64,000 nucleotides of DNA. Source: Variovorax sp. RA8 (GTDB lineage: Bacteria > Pseudomonadota > Gammaproteobacteria > Burkholderiales > Burkholderiaceae_C). Both the position numbers and the translations under genes were made by a program. The stretch spans positions 3,472,001 to 3,536,000 of the forward strand of contig NZ_LR594662.1 of assembly GCF_901827175.1 (NCBI RefSeq), written 5' to 3'. Within the stretch, counting starts at the first letter, position 1, and the number at the start of each line of letters is the position of its first letter. Below are positions 40,179 through 49,538 of the stretch, in pieces. The notes under the pieces are model-generated. The model saw nothing but the letters and a program-made list of their open reading frames with translations, searched no databases and was not told the DNA's origin.

Positions 40179-40685
40179 TCAGAACCGCCCCAGGTAGTCC
40201 ATCTTTCCCAACGGTACGCCGCTGTGCCGCAGCACGTCGTAGGCGGTGGTCACGTGGAAGAAGAAGTTGGGCAGCGCGAACTGCAGCACGTAGCGCTGCG
40301 CGGTGAAGTTCAGTTCGTTGCCGCGTGCCTTCATCGTGACGGGGCGGTCTTCGAAGCCGTCGACCAACCCGCGGTCCACGCTCTGCAGATAGTCGACCGT
40401 CTTCGCGACGCGGGCCTGCAATTCCGGATAGGTGGTCTCGGTGTCGGGAAAGCTCGGCGCCGTGAGGCCGGCGATCCGCGCCGTGCCCAGCTTGGAAGCG
40501 TCGCTCGCGCTCTGGATCTGGCCCGCAAGCGTGAACATGTCGGGCGCGAGCCGCGCATTGACCAGCACCGTGGGATCGATGCCCGAGGCCTGCGCATGCG
40601 CGAGACCCTTGTCGAGCAGATGCGAAAGCTGGCCGAGTCCGCGGAGAAAGACCGGGACCGAGATGTCGTAGAACGAGAGCGCCAT
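40179..40685 (-). CDS. DUF1993-family protein
   Basis: This 168-residue protein has the DUF1993 pattern: LSFYDISVPVFLRGLGQLSH at the start, RLAPDMFTLAGQIQSASD in the middle, GFEDRPVTMKARGNEL and a tail with FFFHVTTAYDVLRHSGVPLG. The family is helical and DinB-like; its function is unknown. ATG 40685 is the only sensible start. It is downstream of the liv/hydrolase operon and may belong to it. Confidence 0.85.
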   Translation of the reverse strand: MALSFYDISVPVFLRGLGQLSHLLDKGLAHAQASGIDPTVLVNARLAPDMFTLAGQIQSASDASKLGTARIAGLTAPSFPDTETTYPELQARVAKTVDYLQSVDRGLVDGFEDRPVTMKARGNELNFTAQRYVLQFALPNFFFHVTTAYDVLRHSGVPLGKMDYLGRF

Positions 40686-40732
40686 CGATGACTCCGAGTT
40701 GATTCGGGGTCCGATTGTGGCGAGCTTGTGCA

Positions 40733-41608
40733 CTACGCGCCGGCGGCGCGGACAAAGGCCTCGATCGGCTCGAGATGAGCGGGCACGTTCAGCGCCGGCG
40801 CGTGACCGCAGCCCGGCACCTCGATGATCTGCAGGCGCCCTGCCGCCCCCGGGCCACGGCGCTGCATCTCGGCCAGCGTTTCGGGCAGCACCAGGTCGGA
40901 ATCCACCCCGCGCAGGCACAGCAGCGGCACTTCGATCGCATCGTAGTGCGGCCACAGCACGTAGTCCTCCGGGTGCGCGACGAACTGCCGCACCATGGCC
41001 GGGTCGTAGTGCGGTGTCACGCGGCCGTCGGGCAGGCGCCGCGTGGAGGTCTCGGCCAGGCGCCGCCACTGCGCGTCGCTGAGCCAGCCGTAGGGCTTGT
41101 AGACCGTGCGGAAGAAGGCCTCGAGCTCGGTCACCGTGTCGAAGGCCGGCGGCTGGCCGGCATAGGAGCGGATGCGCTCGACCGCCGCATCCGCGATCTG
41201 CGGCGCGTTGTCGTTGAGCACCAGGCTGGCGATGCGCGCCTTCATGCGCGGCTCGACCAGCCCGCCCGCGCAGACCATGCCGATGGCGCCGCCCATCGAG
41301 GTGCCGACCCAGTGCACCCGCTCGAGCGCCAGCGCATCGCACAGGCCCGCCGCGAGGCGCGCGTAGAAGGCCAGCTGGTATTCGTCGTCGGGCACCGGGC
41401 TCCACTGGCTCAATCCGCGGCCGAGGGTGTCGGGGCAGACCACGCGGAAGCCGCGCTCGGAGAAATGCACGGCCAGCTCGTCCATGTCGCGGCAGGTGCG
41501 CGCCAGGCCGTGCCAGGCGACGACCACCGGATCGCCCTGCCCGCCCCAGTCCATCCAGTGGATCTCGCGGCCGGCGATCTGCAGGTAGTTCGATGTCGGT
41601 GCGTTCAT
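40733..41608 (-). CDS. Alpha/beta hydrolase coupled to the liv operon
   Basis: This 291-residue alpha/beta-fold hydrolase has the oxyanion HG motif AWHGLART (33-34), the nucleophile elbow VGTSMGG (Ser104), an acidic residue after LLCLRGVDSDLVLP and a catalytic His in VPGCGHAPALN. Its ATG overlaps the livM stop by 4 bases, so it is translated as the last gene of a branched-chain-amino-acid-type ABC operon. That suggests it hydrolyses the imported compound or a product of it. The substrate cannot be told. Confidence 0.88.
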   Translation of the reverse strand: MNAPTSNYLQIAGREIHWMDWGGQGDPVVVAWHGLARTCRDMDELAVHFSERGFRVVCPDTLGRGLSQWSPVPDDEYQLAFYARLAAGLCDALALERVHWVGTSMGGAIGMVCAGGLVEPRMKARIASLVLNDNAPQIADAAVERIRSYAGQPPAFDTVTELEAFFRTVYKPYGWLSDAQWRRLAETSTRRLPDGRVTPHYDPAMVRQFVAHPEDYVLWPHYDAIEVPLLCLRGVDSDLVLPETLAEMQRRGPGAAGRLQIIEVPGCGHAPALNVPAHLEPIEAFVRAAGA

Positions 41609-42672
41609 CGCTGGGCCCTCGCGCGAAGCCGGCCGACGATGCCGGTCGGGAAGTAATAGACAGAGAGCACGAAGAGCAGGCCCAGCCAGAGCAGCCAGCG
41701 GTCCGGCGACAGCAGCGCCGCCAGCCAGGAGACGCTGCTTACCGCCTCGCTGCCCAGCCGCAGCAGGTCCTGCAGGTAGCTCTGCGCCACCACGAAGAGC
41801 GCGGCGCCGATGGCCGCGCCGTACATCGTGCCCATGCCGCCGATCACCACGATCAGCAGCACGTCGATCATGATCTCGAAGGACAGCGAGGTGTCCGGCC
41901 CGTTGTAGCGCAGCCAGATCGCCAGCATCGCGCCGGCCAGCGTGGCGAACAGTGCCGACAGCACCGAGGCGGTGGTGCGGTAGACCACCACCCGGTAGCC
42001 GATGGCCTCGGCGCGGAACTCGTTCTCGCGGATGGCCTGCAGCACGCGGCCGAACGGCGAGTTGACGATGCGCAGCAGCGCCAGCACCAGCACCACCGCG
42101 GCGACGAAGAGCAGGTAGTAGCACAGCAGGCGGCCGTCGAGCGAGACGCCGAGGAATGGCTCCTCGGCGAACTCGAAGGACGGCGAGATCAGCTCCGGCA
42201 GCTTGAAGGTCAGCCCGTCCTCGCCGCCGGTGAAATCCGACAGCTGCGAGGCCAGCGTCTGGAAGGCCGAGGCCACTGCCAGCGTGATCATCGCGAAGAA
42301 GATGGCCCGCACGCGCAGCGAAAACAGGCCGATGGCGAGCGACAGCAGCAGCGACACGACCAGCGCCGCGCCCAGCCCCAGCAGCAACGCGCCCCAGCCC
42401 GGCCCCAGCCGCGTCGCGGAGATCGCGATGCCATAGGCCCCGATGCCGAAGAACATGGTGTGGGCGAAGCTCACGATACCGGTGTAGCCCAGCAGCAGGT
42501 CGAAGCTCGCGACCAGCACGATGAACACCAGCACCTTGGCCGCGACGCTCAGCGCCTTGACGCCCGGGAAGACGAAGGGCGCGAAGGCGAGCCCGATCAG
42601 CAGCAGCACCAGCAGCACGGCCAGGACGCGGCTGCGCGGGAGCTCGTTGGAGAGGAGGCGGCTCAGCATCAT
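41605..42672 (-). CDS. livM: Branched-chain amino acid-type ABC permease LivM
   Basis: This 355-residue membrane protein has the LivM signatures SFDLLLGYTGIVSFAHTMFFGIGAYG, FALRVRAIFFAMITLA-like LFSLRVRAIFFAMITLA and GGMGTMYGAAIGA. I place the start at one of two adjacent ATGs (42672, 42669). It pairs with LivH to form the translocation pore. Confidence 0.93.
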   Translation of the reverse strand: MMLSRLLSNELPRSRVLAVLLVLLLIGLAFAPFVFPGVKALSVAAKVLVFIVLVASFDLLLGYTGIVSFAHTMFFGIGAYGIAISATRLGPGWGALLLGLGAALVVSLLLSLAIGLFSLRVRAIFFAMITLAVASAFQTLASQLSDFTGGEDGLTFKLPELISPSFEFAEEPFLGVSLDGRLLCYYLLFVAAVVLVLALLRIVNSPFGRVLQAIRENEFRAEAIGYRVVVYRTTASVLSALFATLAGAMLAIWLRYNGPDTSLSFEIMIDVLLIVVIGGMGTMYGAAIGAALFVVAQSYLQDLLRLGSEAVSSVSWLAALLSPDRWLLWLGLLFVLSVYYFPTGIVGRLRARAQR

Positions 42673-42682
42673 GTCGCCCTCT

Positions 42683-43666
42683 TCACCGGCTGCTCGCAAC
42701 CGGATACACGCCTTGCGGCCGCCACAGCAGCACGGCCACCATCAGGGCGATGCTGGCGAACTGGGTGGCCACGGGCAGAAGGAAGCCGGTGTAGTTGGTG
42801 AGCAAGCCGACCAGCAACGCGCCGATCAGCGCGCCGGTGGTCGAGCCGAGTCCGCCGATGATGATCACGATGAAGATCAGCACATTGACCTGCGCGCCCA
42901 TCTGCGGGATCAGGTTCTGCTGGAACAGCCCCCACATCACGCCGCCCAGCCCGGCCAGCGCGCTACCGACCACGAAGACGCCGATGAACAGCCGCCCGAT
43001 GCGGTAGCCCAGCGACTCCACCATCTCGCGATCCTGCACGCCGGCGCGGATCAGCAGGCCGATCTTGGTGCGCGCCAGCGTCCAGGCCAGCACCCCGAAG
43101 ACGACCAGCCCGACCGCCACCGCGAGCAGGCGGTACTTGCTGATCGCCGCATCGCCGACCAGCAGCGAGCCGCGCAGCCCATCGGGCAGCGGCAGCGGGA
43201 TCTGCCCCGGACCCCAGATCACCTTGATCAGCTCCTCGCCAATGATCATGCCGCCCATGGTGATCAGGATCTGCTTGAGGTGCTGGCCGTACACCGGCCG
43301 CACGATGAAGCGCTCGAAGGCCAGGCCGATCGCGCCGGCCACCGCCATCGCCACCAGCATCGCGGGGAACACCGCGACCAGGTTGCGCCAGACCTCCTGC
43401 GAACCGGTCCAGTCGCCCATGCCGCCGAGCACCGTGCTGGCGACGAAGGCACCCAGCGCGATGAAGACGCCATGGCCGAAATTGAGCACGTCCATCAGGC
43501 CGAACACCAGCGTCAGGCCCGAGGCGATGATGAAGATGATCATGCCCATGGCGAGGCCGGCGACGGTGAGCGTGAGCCAGGTCGAGAAGGAGCCGGTCAG
43601 CGGCAGCGCGACGAGCGCGAGCACCGGGACCAGCAGCAGCGGCTTCCAGTCGAAGTCGAGTTTCAT
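42683..43666 (-). CDS. livH: Branched-chain amino acid-type ABC permease LivH
   Basis: This 327-residue membrane protein has the LivH pattern: IIASGLTLVFGLMDVLNFGHG, ERFIVRPVYGQHLKQILIT, ALGVQDREMVESLG-type RAGVQDREMVESLGYR and GGLGSTTGALIGALLVG. The start ATG 43666 overlaps the livF stop by 4 bases. It partners LivM. Confidence 0.93.
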   Translation of the reverse strand: MKLDFDWKPLLLVPVLALVALPLTGSFSTWLTLTVAGLAMGMIIFIIASGLTLVFGLMDVLNFGHGVFIALGAFVASTVLGGMGDWTGSQEVWRNLVAVFPAMLVAMAVAGAIGLAFERFIVRPVYGQHLKQILITMGGMIIGEELIKVIWGPGQIPLPLPDGLRGSLLVGDAAISKYRLLAVAVGLVVFGVLAWTLARTKIGLLIRAGVQDREMVESLGYRIGRLFIGVFVVGSALAGLGGVMWGLFQQNLIPQMGAQVNVLIFIVIIIGGLGSTTGALIGALLVGLLTNYTGFLLPVATQFASIALMVAVLLWRPQGVYPVASSR

Positions 43667-44388
43667 AAGGCCAACCCCAGCAGCGAGCGCTGCAGTTCCT
43701 CGTCGGCCGAAAAAGCCGCCATGCTGCCGCTGTGCACCACGCGGCCGTTGTCCATCACCGCGACCGTATCCCCCAGGCGCTGCGCGAAATGGAGGTTCTG
43801 CTCGACCAGCAGGATCGTCACGCCGCTCTTCTTCAGCGCGCCGAAGGCCTCGATCATGTTGTTGATGATCGCGGGCGCCAAGCCCTTGCTGGGCTCGTCG
43901 ACGATCAGCAGCTCGCGCGGCTCGACGATCGCGCGCGCGACCGCGAGCATCTGCTTCTGCCCGCCCGAGAGCTTGCCCGCCGGATGGTTCCAGAACTTCT
44001 GCACCGCGGGGAACAGCTCGAAGATCCATTTCAGGCGAGCCTCGTCCATCTGCTCGGCGTTCTTCGCGCCGCGCGCCGCGAGCAGCATGTTCTCCTTGAC
44101 CGTGAGGTCGGAGAAGATGCCCATGTTCTCGGGCACGTAGGCAATGCCGAGATCGGCGATCTGCGGCGTGTGCAGGGCCGTGATATCGCGCTCGCCGAAG
44201 CGCACGCGCCCTTGCGAGGCATGCCACAGGCCCATGATGGTCCGCAGCGTGGTGGTCTTGCCGGCGCCGTTGCGGCCCAGCAGCATGGTGAGCTGGCCCT
44301 TGGGAACGGCGAGGTCGACGCCATGGAGGATGTGGTAGGCGCCGATGTGCGTATGAACGCCTTCCAGCGTCAGCAAGTTCGCGCTCAT
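43663..44388 (-). CDS. livF: ABC transporter ATP-binding protein LivF
   Basis: This 241-residue ABC ATPase has Walker A GRNGAGKTT, signature KLSGGQKQMLA, Walker B ELLIVDEPSKGLAP and switch His in VTILLVEQNLHF (Gln/Asn in place of His, as usual in LivF). Start and stop each overlap neighbours by 4 bases (livG, livH). It powers the liv importer with LivG. Confidence 0.95.
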   Translation of the reverse strand: MSANLLTLEGVHTHIGAYHILHGVDLAVPKGQLTMLLGRNGAGKTTTLRTIMGLWHASQGRVRFGERDITALHTPQIADLGIAYVPENMGIFSDLTVKENMLLAARGAKNAEQMDEARLKWIFELFPAVQKFWNHPAGKLSGGQKQMLAVARAIVEPRELLIVDEPSKGLAPAIINNMIEAFGALKKSGVTILLVEQNLHFAQRLGDTVAVMDNGRVVHSGSMAAFSADEELQRSLLGLAL

Positions 44389-45152
44389 CGGGTTTGCTCC
44401 TTCACCACGCCCAGATACGCCTCCTGCACCACCGGCGAGGCGATCACCTCCGCGGGCTCCCCATCGGCCACGAGCTGCCCGTTGTGCAGCACGATGATGC
44501 GATCCGCCAGCTCGCGCACCACGTCCATCTTGTGCTCCACCAGCAGGATGGTCTTGCTGCGGTCCTTCTTGAGCGCGCGGATCAGGTCCAGGATCACCGG
44601 CGCCTCGGCCGCGTTCATGCCGGCCGTCGGCTCGTCGAACATGAACACCCTGGGCTCCAGCGCCATCAGCAGCGCGACCTCCAGCTTGCGCTGGTCCCCA
44701 TGCGGCAGGTTGGCCACGGTCGCATGCTCCCTGGCCTTGAGCGCGACCTCGGCCAGGATCTGGTCGGCCCGTTCGGTCAGCGCGCGGTGGTCGCTCCAGA
44801 TGCTCCACAGGTTGAGTCCGCGCCGGTGCGGCCCCTCGCGCGTGGCCTGCACCGCGAGGCGCACGTTCTCCAGCACCGTGAGGTTGGGAAAGAGGTTGGT
44901 CAGCTGGAAGGCCCGGCCCAGCCCCGCTCGCGTGCGCGCCGAGGCGCTCAGGCCCGAGAGCAGTTGACCGTCGAGCGACACCGTGCCGGTACTGGCCTTG
45001 AGCTGCCCCGAGATGAGATTGAAGTAGGTGGTCTTGCCCGCACCGTTCGGACCGACGATGGCGGTCAGCGTGCCGGGTGCGAAGGCGCAGCTCACCGCGT
45101 TGACCGCGACATGGCCACCAAAGCGGATCGTCAGATCCTTGGTTTCGAGCAT
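44385..45152 (-). CDS. livG: ABC transporter ATP-binding protein LivG
   Basis: This 255-residue ABC ATPase has Walker A GPNGAGKTTYFNL, the degenerate LivG signature NLPHGDQRKLEVA, Walker B FMFDEPTAGMN and TILLVEHKMDVV with the switch His. It starts 68 bp after livK and overlaps livF by 4 bases. Confidence 0.95.
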   Translation of the reverse strand: MLETKDLTIRFGGHVAVNAVSCAFAPGTLTAIVGPNGAGKTTYFNLISGQLKASTGTVSLDGQLLSGLSASARTRAGLGRAFQLTNLFPNLTVLENVRLAVQATREGPHRRGLNLWSIWSDHRALTERADQILAEVALKAREHATVANLPHGDQRKLEVALLMALEPRVFMFDEPTAGMNAAEAPVILDLIRALKKDRSKTILLVEHKMDVVRELADRIIVLHNGQLVADGEPAEVIASPVVQEAYLGVVKEQTR

Positions 45153-45220
45153 GGGGATGGGGGAAAGAAGGATGCGGGTACCGGACGCAGTGCGCCCACT
45201 GCGTCCGGCGTTCGCTTTTC

Positions 45221-46417
45221 TCAGCGCTTGTTCTTGATCGGAATGGCCATCTCCGACGCCTTGATCTCGTGCACCAGTTCCGGCACGCCCCAGGCGAAGG
45301 CCGGGTCGGCCTTGATCTTGAAGTGGTACATGCTCTGCAGCGCCTGGTGGTCTTCCTTGCGGAAGGTCATCGGGCCCTTGGGCGTGTCGAAGGTCATGCC
45401 TTCCATTGTCGAGATCAGCTTGTTGGTGCTGGTGTCGCCGCCCGTTTTCTTGAGCGCCGTCACCACCGCCATCGCGGCGCTGAAGCCGCCGGCGGTGAAG
45501 AAGTCCGGCGGCGTCTTGAATTCCTTGTAGTGCGCCGCGACCAGGGCCTCGTTCACCGGGTTCTTCGGGATGCCGAAGTAGTAGTAGGTCGCGCCTTCCA
45601 TGCCCGGGAACTGCTTGTAGCTGGCCATGGCGGGCAGGATGTTGCCGCCGGTGGCGATCTCGATGCCGTAGCGCTTGAGGTCGAGGTCGGCGATCTTGAA
45701 GGGGTTGCCCGCGCCCGCCCATACGATCCAGATCACCTTACGGCCCGGCAGGTCCTTGAGCTTGTCGATCAGCCGCTGCGCGCCGGCGGTGAAGTCGGTG
45801 GTGTTCTGCGGCAGGTATTCCTCATGGACGATCTTGGCCTTCTTGACCGCGTCCTTGAAGGCCTTCACCCCGTCGCGGCCGAAGGCGTAGTCCTGCGCCA
45901 GCGTCGCGATGCTGACGCCCGGCTTGTCCAGCGCGACCGCGTTGCTGATCGCGTCCTGGCTCGAGTTGCGGCCGGTGCGGAAGATGTACTTGTTCCACTT
46001 GTCGCCGGTGATCGAGTCGGCCACCGCGGGCTCGACCAGCAGGATCTTCTTGTACTCCTCGGCCACCGGCAGCATCGCCAGCGCCACGCCCGAGGAGGTG
46101 GGGCCGACTGCCAGCGCCGCCTTGTCGTCCGCGTAGGCCGCGGCCAGCAGCGACTTGCCGAGGTCGGGCTTGCCCTGGTCGTCTTTCTCGATGACCACGA
46201 TCTTCTTGCCGTTGACGGCCATGGTGCCGCCGGTGGCGTAGTCCAGGCCCATCATCAAGCCGGTCTGCGTCTGCTTGCCATAGGCTTCCAGCGGGCCGGT
46301 CTTGCTGTAGACGTGGGCGATGCGAATCTCGTTGGACTGGGCGAGCGCGGGGGTGGTCAGCGCGGAGGCGCCCAGAGCGGCGACGGCCGCGAGGGCGACC
46401 AGATGACGACGGTGCAT
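45221..46417 (-). CDS. livK: ABC transporter substrate-binding protein, LivK-like
   Basis: This 398-residue periplasmic binding protein of the type I (Leu/Ile/Val-binding) fold has a signal peptide (LAAVAALGASALTTPALAQ). AHVYSKTGPLEAYGKQTQTG and AVGPTSSGVALAMLPVAEEY form the ligand cleft, and the C-terminal lobe contains TPKGPMTFRKEDHQALQSMY. AGGAG lies upstream of ATG 46417. It is first in the operon, so it sets the specificity. The linked hydrolase and the divergence from canonical LivK argue for a ligand other than plain Leu/Ile/Val; that is inference. Confidence 0.9.
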   Translation of the reverse strand: MHRRHLVALAAVAALGASALTTPALAQSNEIRIAHVYSKTGPLEAYGKQTQTGLMMGLDYATGGTMAVNGKKIVVIEKDDQGKPDLGKSLLAAAYADDKAALAVGPTSSGVALAMLPVAEEYKKILLVEPAVADSITGDKWNKYIFRTGRNSSQDAISNAVALDKPGVSIATLAQDYAFGRDGVKAFKDAVKKAKIVHEEYLPQNTTDFTAGAQRLIDKLKDLPGRKVIWIVWAGAGNPFKIADLDLKRYGIEIATGGNILPAMASYKQFPGMEGATYYYFGIPKNPVNEALVAAHYKEFKTPPDFFTAGGFSAAMAVVTALKKTGGDTSTNKLISTMEGMTFDTPKGPMTFRKEDHQALQSMYHFKIKADPAFAWGVPELVHEIKASEMAIPIKNKR

Positions 46418-46638
46418 TCTTTGTCTCCTGAGGATGGATGACTGAATATTGCACAGTTCATGCCAACTGCAATCGCGTTGGCAGGCAAGGACTTTCCCTC
46501 AGGCGCCGAATGGAAAGACTGGAATCAGGACATTCGAATTGCCTTGATTTCAGGCAATTGCATGTTTCTCAGTCAGGGTTTTCCAGGGCCCAAACTCGAC
46601 AGTTGAATCAGCCCCGGGGCCAAGGGGCGACCTTGCAA

Positions 46639-48768
46639 TCAGGCGCAGTCGACGTATGTTCCCCACGGGGTCTCGATGATTCCGCAGATGGCGCCCGTGT
46701 CCGTAGGAATCCACGCAGCGCTGGAGGTACCGGGCGAATTCGGGTTCTGTGGAGTTGCCAGCACCGTGCCGTCGAACGCCATTACGCCACCCGCTGGCGG
46801 GAATACCAACCCGGGAAAGCGGTCCATCATCGAGCCGACGAGATGACCGCGACCGAGCGCGTCATATTGAACAATCTTATGGTCTCCAAAGTTGTAGTAG
46901 TCGTGATCAACCACGACGCGTGAGCCGTCATCGAAATAGGTGGTTGCATACTCGGCTCGACCGTTCGCTCCGAAGTGCGATTCGATACGAGACCAACGCT
47001 GCGAGCCGTTCTGGTCATAGTCATACGTATTGCGGCTGCCATCGTCCATGGTGATATTGGCCCAGTCCTCGCGCCCCTGCGCATCCGTGAAGTTCTCCCA
47101 GATGCGGTCGGCGCGCTGGTGGGTCTGGTCGTAGTCGACCCAATGGACGCCGCCGTCATCGTGGGTGACCCTCGCCCAGTCTTCGCGCCCCTGCGCATCC
47201 GTGAGGTTTTCCCAGATGCGGTCGGCGCGCTCGTTATTCTGGTCGTAGTCGGTCCAGTTGCGGCTACCGTCATCCAGAGTGACATAGGTCCAGTCGGTAC
47301 GGCCCAGAGCATCCGTATGGGTCTGCGAGATGCTGTCGCCGCGCGCGTTGGTCTGGTCATAGTCCGTCCAGTCGCGGCTGCCGTCGTCCTGGACCACATC
47401 AGTCCAGTCGGTACGGCCCTGGGCGTCGAAGTGCATCTGCGTTGTGCTGTCCCCGCGCTCGTTGTTCTGGTCGTAGTCGGTCCAGTCGCGACTGCCGTCG
47501 TCGTGGATCACATCAGCCCAGTCGGTACGGCCTTGCGCATCGAAGCGCATCTGCGTTGTGCTGTCTCCGCGCTCGTTGTTCTGGTCGTAGTCGGTCCAGT
47601 CCGTGCTGCCGTCGTCCAGGGTGGCGTACGTCCAATCGGTGCGAGCCTGAACATCGAAATGCGTCTGCCAAGTGCGATCACCACGCGTGTTGGTCTGGTC
47701 GTAGTCCGTCCAGTCCGTGCTGCCGTCGTCCTGGGTGACGTAGGTCCAGTCGGTACGACCTTGAGCATCGACATGCGTCTGCCACGTGCGGTCGCCGCGG
47801 ACGTTGGTCTGGTCGTAGTCATAGAACGTGCGGTTGCCATCGTCGATAAAGACATTGGCGTAGTCTTCGCGACCCTGGGCGTCCAAGCGCGACTCGATAC
47901 GGCTCCAGGCCTGCGTGCTGTTTTGGTCGTAGTTCGTCATGTCGCGAGTGCCGTCGTCGCGGCGCACGTCGAGCGAATCGATGCGGCCCAGGGTGTCAAA
48001 GGCCGCGGTGCGGCTCGCATAGTCGGCATCGTTTCCTGCACCATCGACCTGTGTCGAGCGCGTGGCCACGCCGTCGGCGTTGTATTCGTTCGTTTGGGTA
48101 TCCGCGGCGTTGTCGCCCTCGCCCCGAATCGTCTCGGTGAAGCTGCCGTCGTTGTTCAGACGCAGTTCGGAATGGGTGGGGTCCTTGGTGGGCGTGCTGT
48201 TTGGCGGTGTTTCGAAAAGCTCCGGATGGCTTTGCTTGTACTCGTGGGCCGGGGTACCTGGCGTGTGCAGTGGGTCTGTCAGTGCATCGGAGGGTGATCG
48301 GCGACCGTCCGCATCGGTGTCGAAAAGTGTCCTGCGTTCGGCTGCCGGAATCAAGTTGATCGGAAGCGAAGTGCGCGATGTGGTGATTCCCGTCACGCCA
48401 CCAGCTTGCAGAACGCTCTGGACAAAGGTCGTGCAGTTCTCACCACCCAGGGTGGCGAGGCCGTTGTAGGTGTGATCGGCAGCCTTCCACACGTCCACCG
48501 CACTATTTATTGCATCGTACTGCTCGTTGTCGATGGAGATCGTCTTACTCCAGCCTACGTCATCGATATACCCGGCGCGGCTGTTGTCGCGATCACCACG
48601 CGCATGTGTCGTCAAGCCCTCTCCAACTTTCCCGGAACCATGCGGGTCACCGGGAGTGCTGGGTGCGAATCCGTAATAGTCAACGTGCCCATTGCCGTCG
48701 TCAACTTTGATGAAGGTATGCGGCGTGCCGACATTGTCGACGAAGACTGTAACGCTCGGTTGTCCCAT
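46639..48768 (-). CDS. Predicted toxin: permuted papain-like domain with ten 38-residue repeats
   Basis: This 709-residue protein has no signal peptide. The N-terminal domain (1-150) has His17 in GTPHTFIKV, YYGFAP near 31-36, and Cys112 in GGENCTTFVQSVL. The His-before-Cys order is that of permuted NlpC/P60-like amidases. A linker follows, then ten repeats of about 38 residues (257-635) of the form DAQGRTDW-x6-DDGS-x3-WTDYDQ, and a unique C-terminal 70 residues with two cysteines. Two lipoprotein genes lie directly upstream. I infer a secreted or injected peptidoglycan-targeting toxin with periplasmic immunity. Delivery route and activity are unproven. Confidence 0.6.
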   Translation of the reverse strand: MGQPSVTVFVDNVGTPHTFIKVDDGNGHVDYYGFAPSTPGDPHGSGKVGEGLTTHARGDRDNSRAGYIDDVGWSKTISIDNEQYDAINSAVDVWKAADHTYNGLATLGGENCTTFVQSVLQAGGVTGITTSRTSLPINLIPAAERRTLFDTDADGRRSPSDALTDPLHTPGTPAHEYKQSHPELFETPPNSTPTKDPTHSELRLNNDGSFTETIRGEGDNAADTQTNEYNADGVATRSTQVDGAGNDADYASRTAAFDTLGRIDSLDVRRDDGTRDMTNYDQNSTQAWSRIESRLDAQGREDYANVFIDDGNRTFYDYDQTNVRGDRTWQTHVDAQGRTDWTYVTQDDGSTDWTDYDQTNTRGDRTWQTHFDVQARTDWTYATLDDGSTDWTDYDQNNERGDSTTQMRFDAQGRTDWADVIHDDGSRDWTDYDQNNERGDSTTQMHFDAQGRTDWTDVVQDDGSRDWTDYDQTNARGDSISQTHTDALGRTDWTYVTLDDGSRNWTDYDQNNERADRIWENLTDAQGREDWARVTHDDGGVHWVDYDQTHQRADRIWENFTDAQGREDWANITMDDGSRNTYDYDQNGSQRWSRIESHFGANGRAEYATTYFDDGSRVVVDHDYYNFGDHKIVQYDALGRGHLVGSMMDRFPGLVFPPAGGVMAFDGTVLATPQNPNSPGTSSAAWIPTDTGAICGIIETPWGTYVDCA
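46864..48000 (-). repeat. Tandem 114-bp coding repeats in the toxin gene
   Basis: About ten units of 114 bp encode 38 residues each with the core GR-[TE]DW-x3-x3-DDG-x4-W-x-DYDQ-x-N-x-RGD. The central units (residues 334-523) are nearly identical; the outer two on each side are diverged. This gradient is expected for an array growing by internal duplication. These are coding repeats in one open frame, not CRISPR. Confidence 0.85.
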
Positions 48769-48818
48769 GGTGTGCTTCCTTTTGGTAGTTTGGCAGTTTT
48801 TTCAGGAATCTCGATTGA

Positions 48819-49487
48819 CTATTCGATCGCTCTTGAACTAAAGAAGGGTCGATCAATGAGAATATGAGGCTTCAGAAGATCAAGTTCCTTTGCATCGCGT
48901 AATACAGAGACGCGCAATCGATACTGACCTGGAGGCTGATCGCGGAATCCCGACAAGGTGCGGGTAATGGCTGCGCCAGAGTAGGTTCCTCCACTTCGTT
49001 CGCTCAGACTGTCGAGCGCATGTCGACTCGCAACAGCCCCATCCTCTCGCAAGAGTTCCCATTGCAGATTGAAGCCCGGAGATGCATCGCGACAGAACTT
49101 GGGCGGTCTAAGCGTCTCAATCAAGCAAGTGTTGGAGGCACCTTTCAGTTTCTCTTCCAATGACACGCCTTGATCATTCCTTACGAATCCGATCGCCACA
49201 GTCCACCGTTCGTCAGGCCCCTTGATCGTGAAAGGCTGTGTCGTGTGGGTGTATCCCATCCGCAGCTGGATGGGCTCTGCCAGCAGCGCCGACGGAAAGT
49301 GCCTCGCCACTGGCACCGGGTTGTCCGGTGTGGTCAGCACCTTCGGCGGGCTGATCCAGCAGCCGGGAAGCGCCAGAGCGATTGCGCACAGCACGCTCGC
49401 CGCAGCTACGCGAAGCCAGCGATGGCTCGTGATGCGCAAACGCATCAAGCGCATGCTTGATGGCATCGTGACGCTCGGTTCTTCCAT
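48819..49487 (-). CDS. Lipoprotein, probable immunity protein (copy 2)
   Basis: This 222-residue lipoprotein has a long positively charged n-region, then ASVLCAIALALPGC with lipid Cys43. The mature part contains VPVARHFPSALLAEPIQL, TQPFTIKGPDERWTVAIGF and a C-terminal ITRTLSGFRDQPPGQYRLRV...AKELDLLKPHILID. It is clearly paralogous to the next gene upstream. The pattern recalls DUF5625 lipoproteins seen with secreted effectors. Start ATG 49487 has GAGGA 7 nt upstream. The first residues, MEEPSVT, mimic the toxin start (MGQPSVT). It is 50 bp before the toxin gene. Confidence 0.6.
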   Translation of the reverse strand: MEEPSVTMPSSMRLMRLRITSHRWLRVAAASVLCAIALALPGCWISPPKVLTTPDNPVPVARHFPSALLAEPIQLRMGYTHTTQPFTIKGPDERWTVAIGFVRNDQGVSLEEKLKGASNTCLIETLRPPKFCRDASPGFNLQWELLREDGAVASRHALDSLSERSGGTYSGAAITRTLSGFRDQPPGQYRLRVSVLRDAKELDLLKPHILIDRPFFSSRAIE

Positions 49488-49538
49488 GGTGTGTTCCTCT
49501 TTGGCGGGCTGGTAGATGTGAAGGAGTTCGATTGCTAC

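Noticed and set aside
46864..48000. Regular repeats that could suggest a CRISPR array
   Set aside because: The unit is 114 bp, in frame, with no unique spacers, and the whole stretch is one open reading frame.
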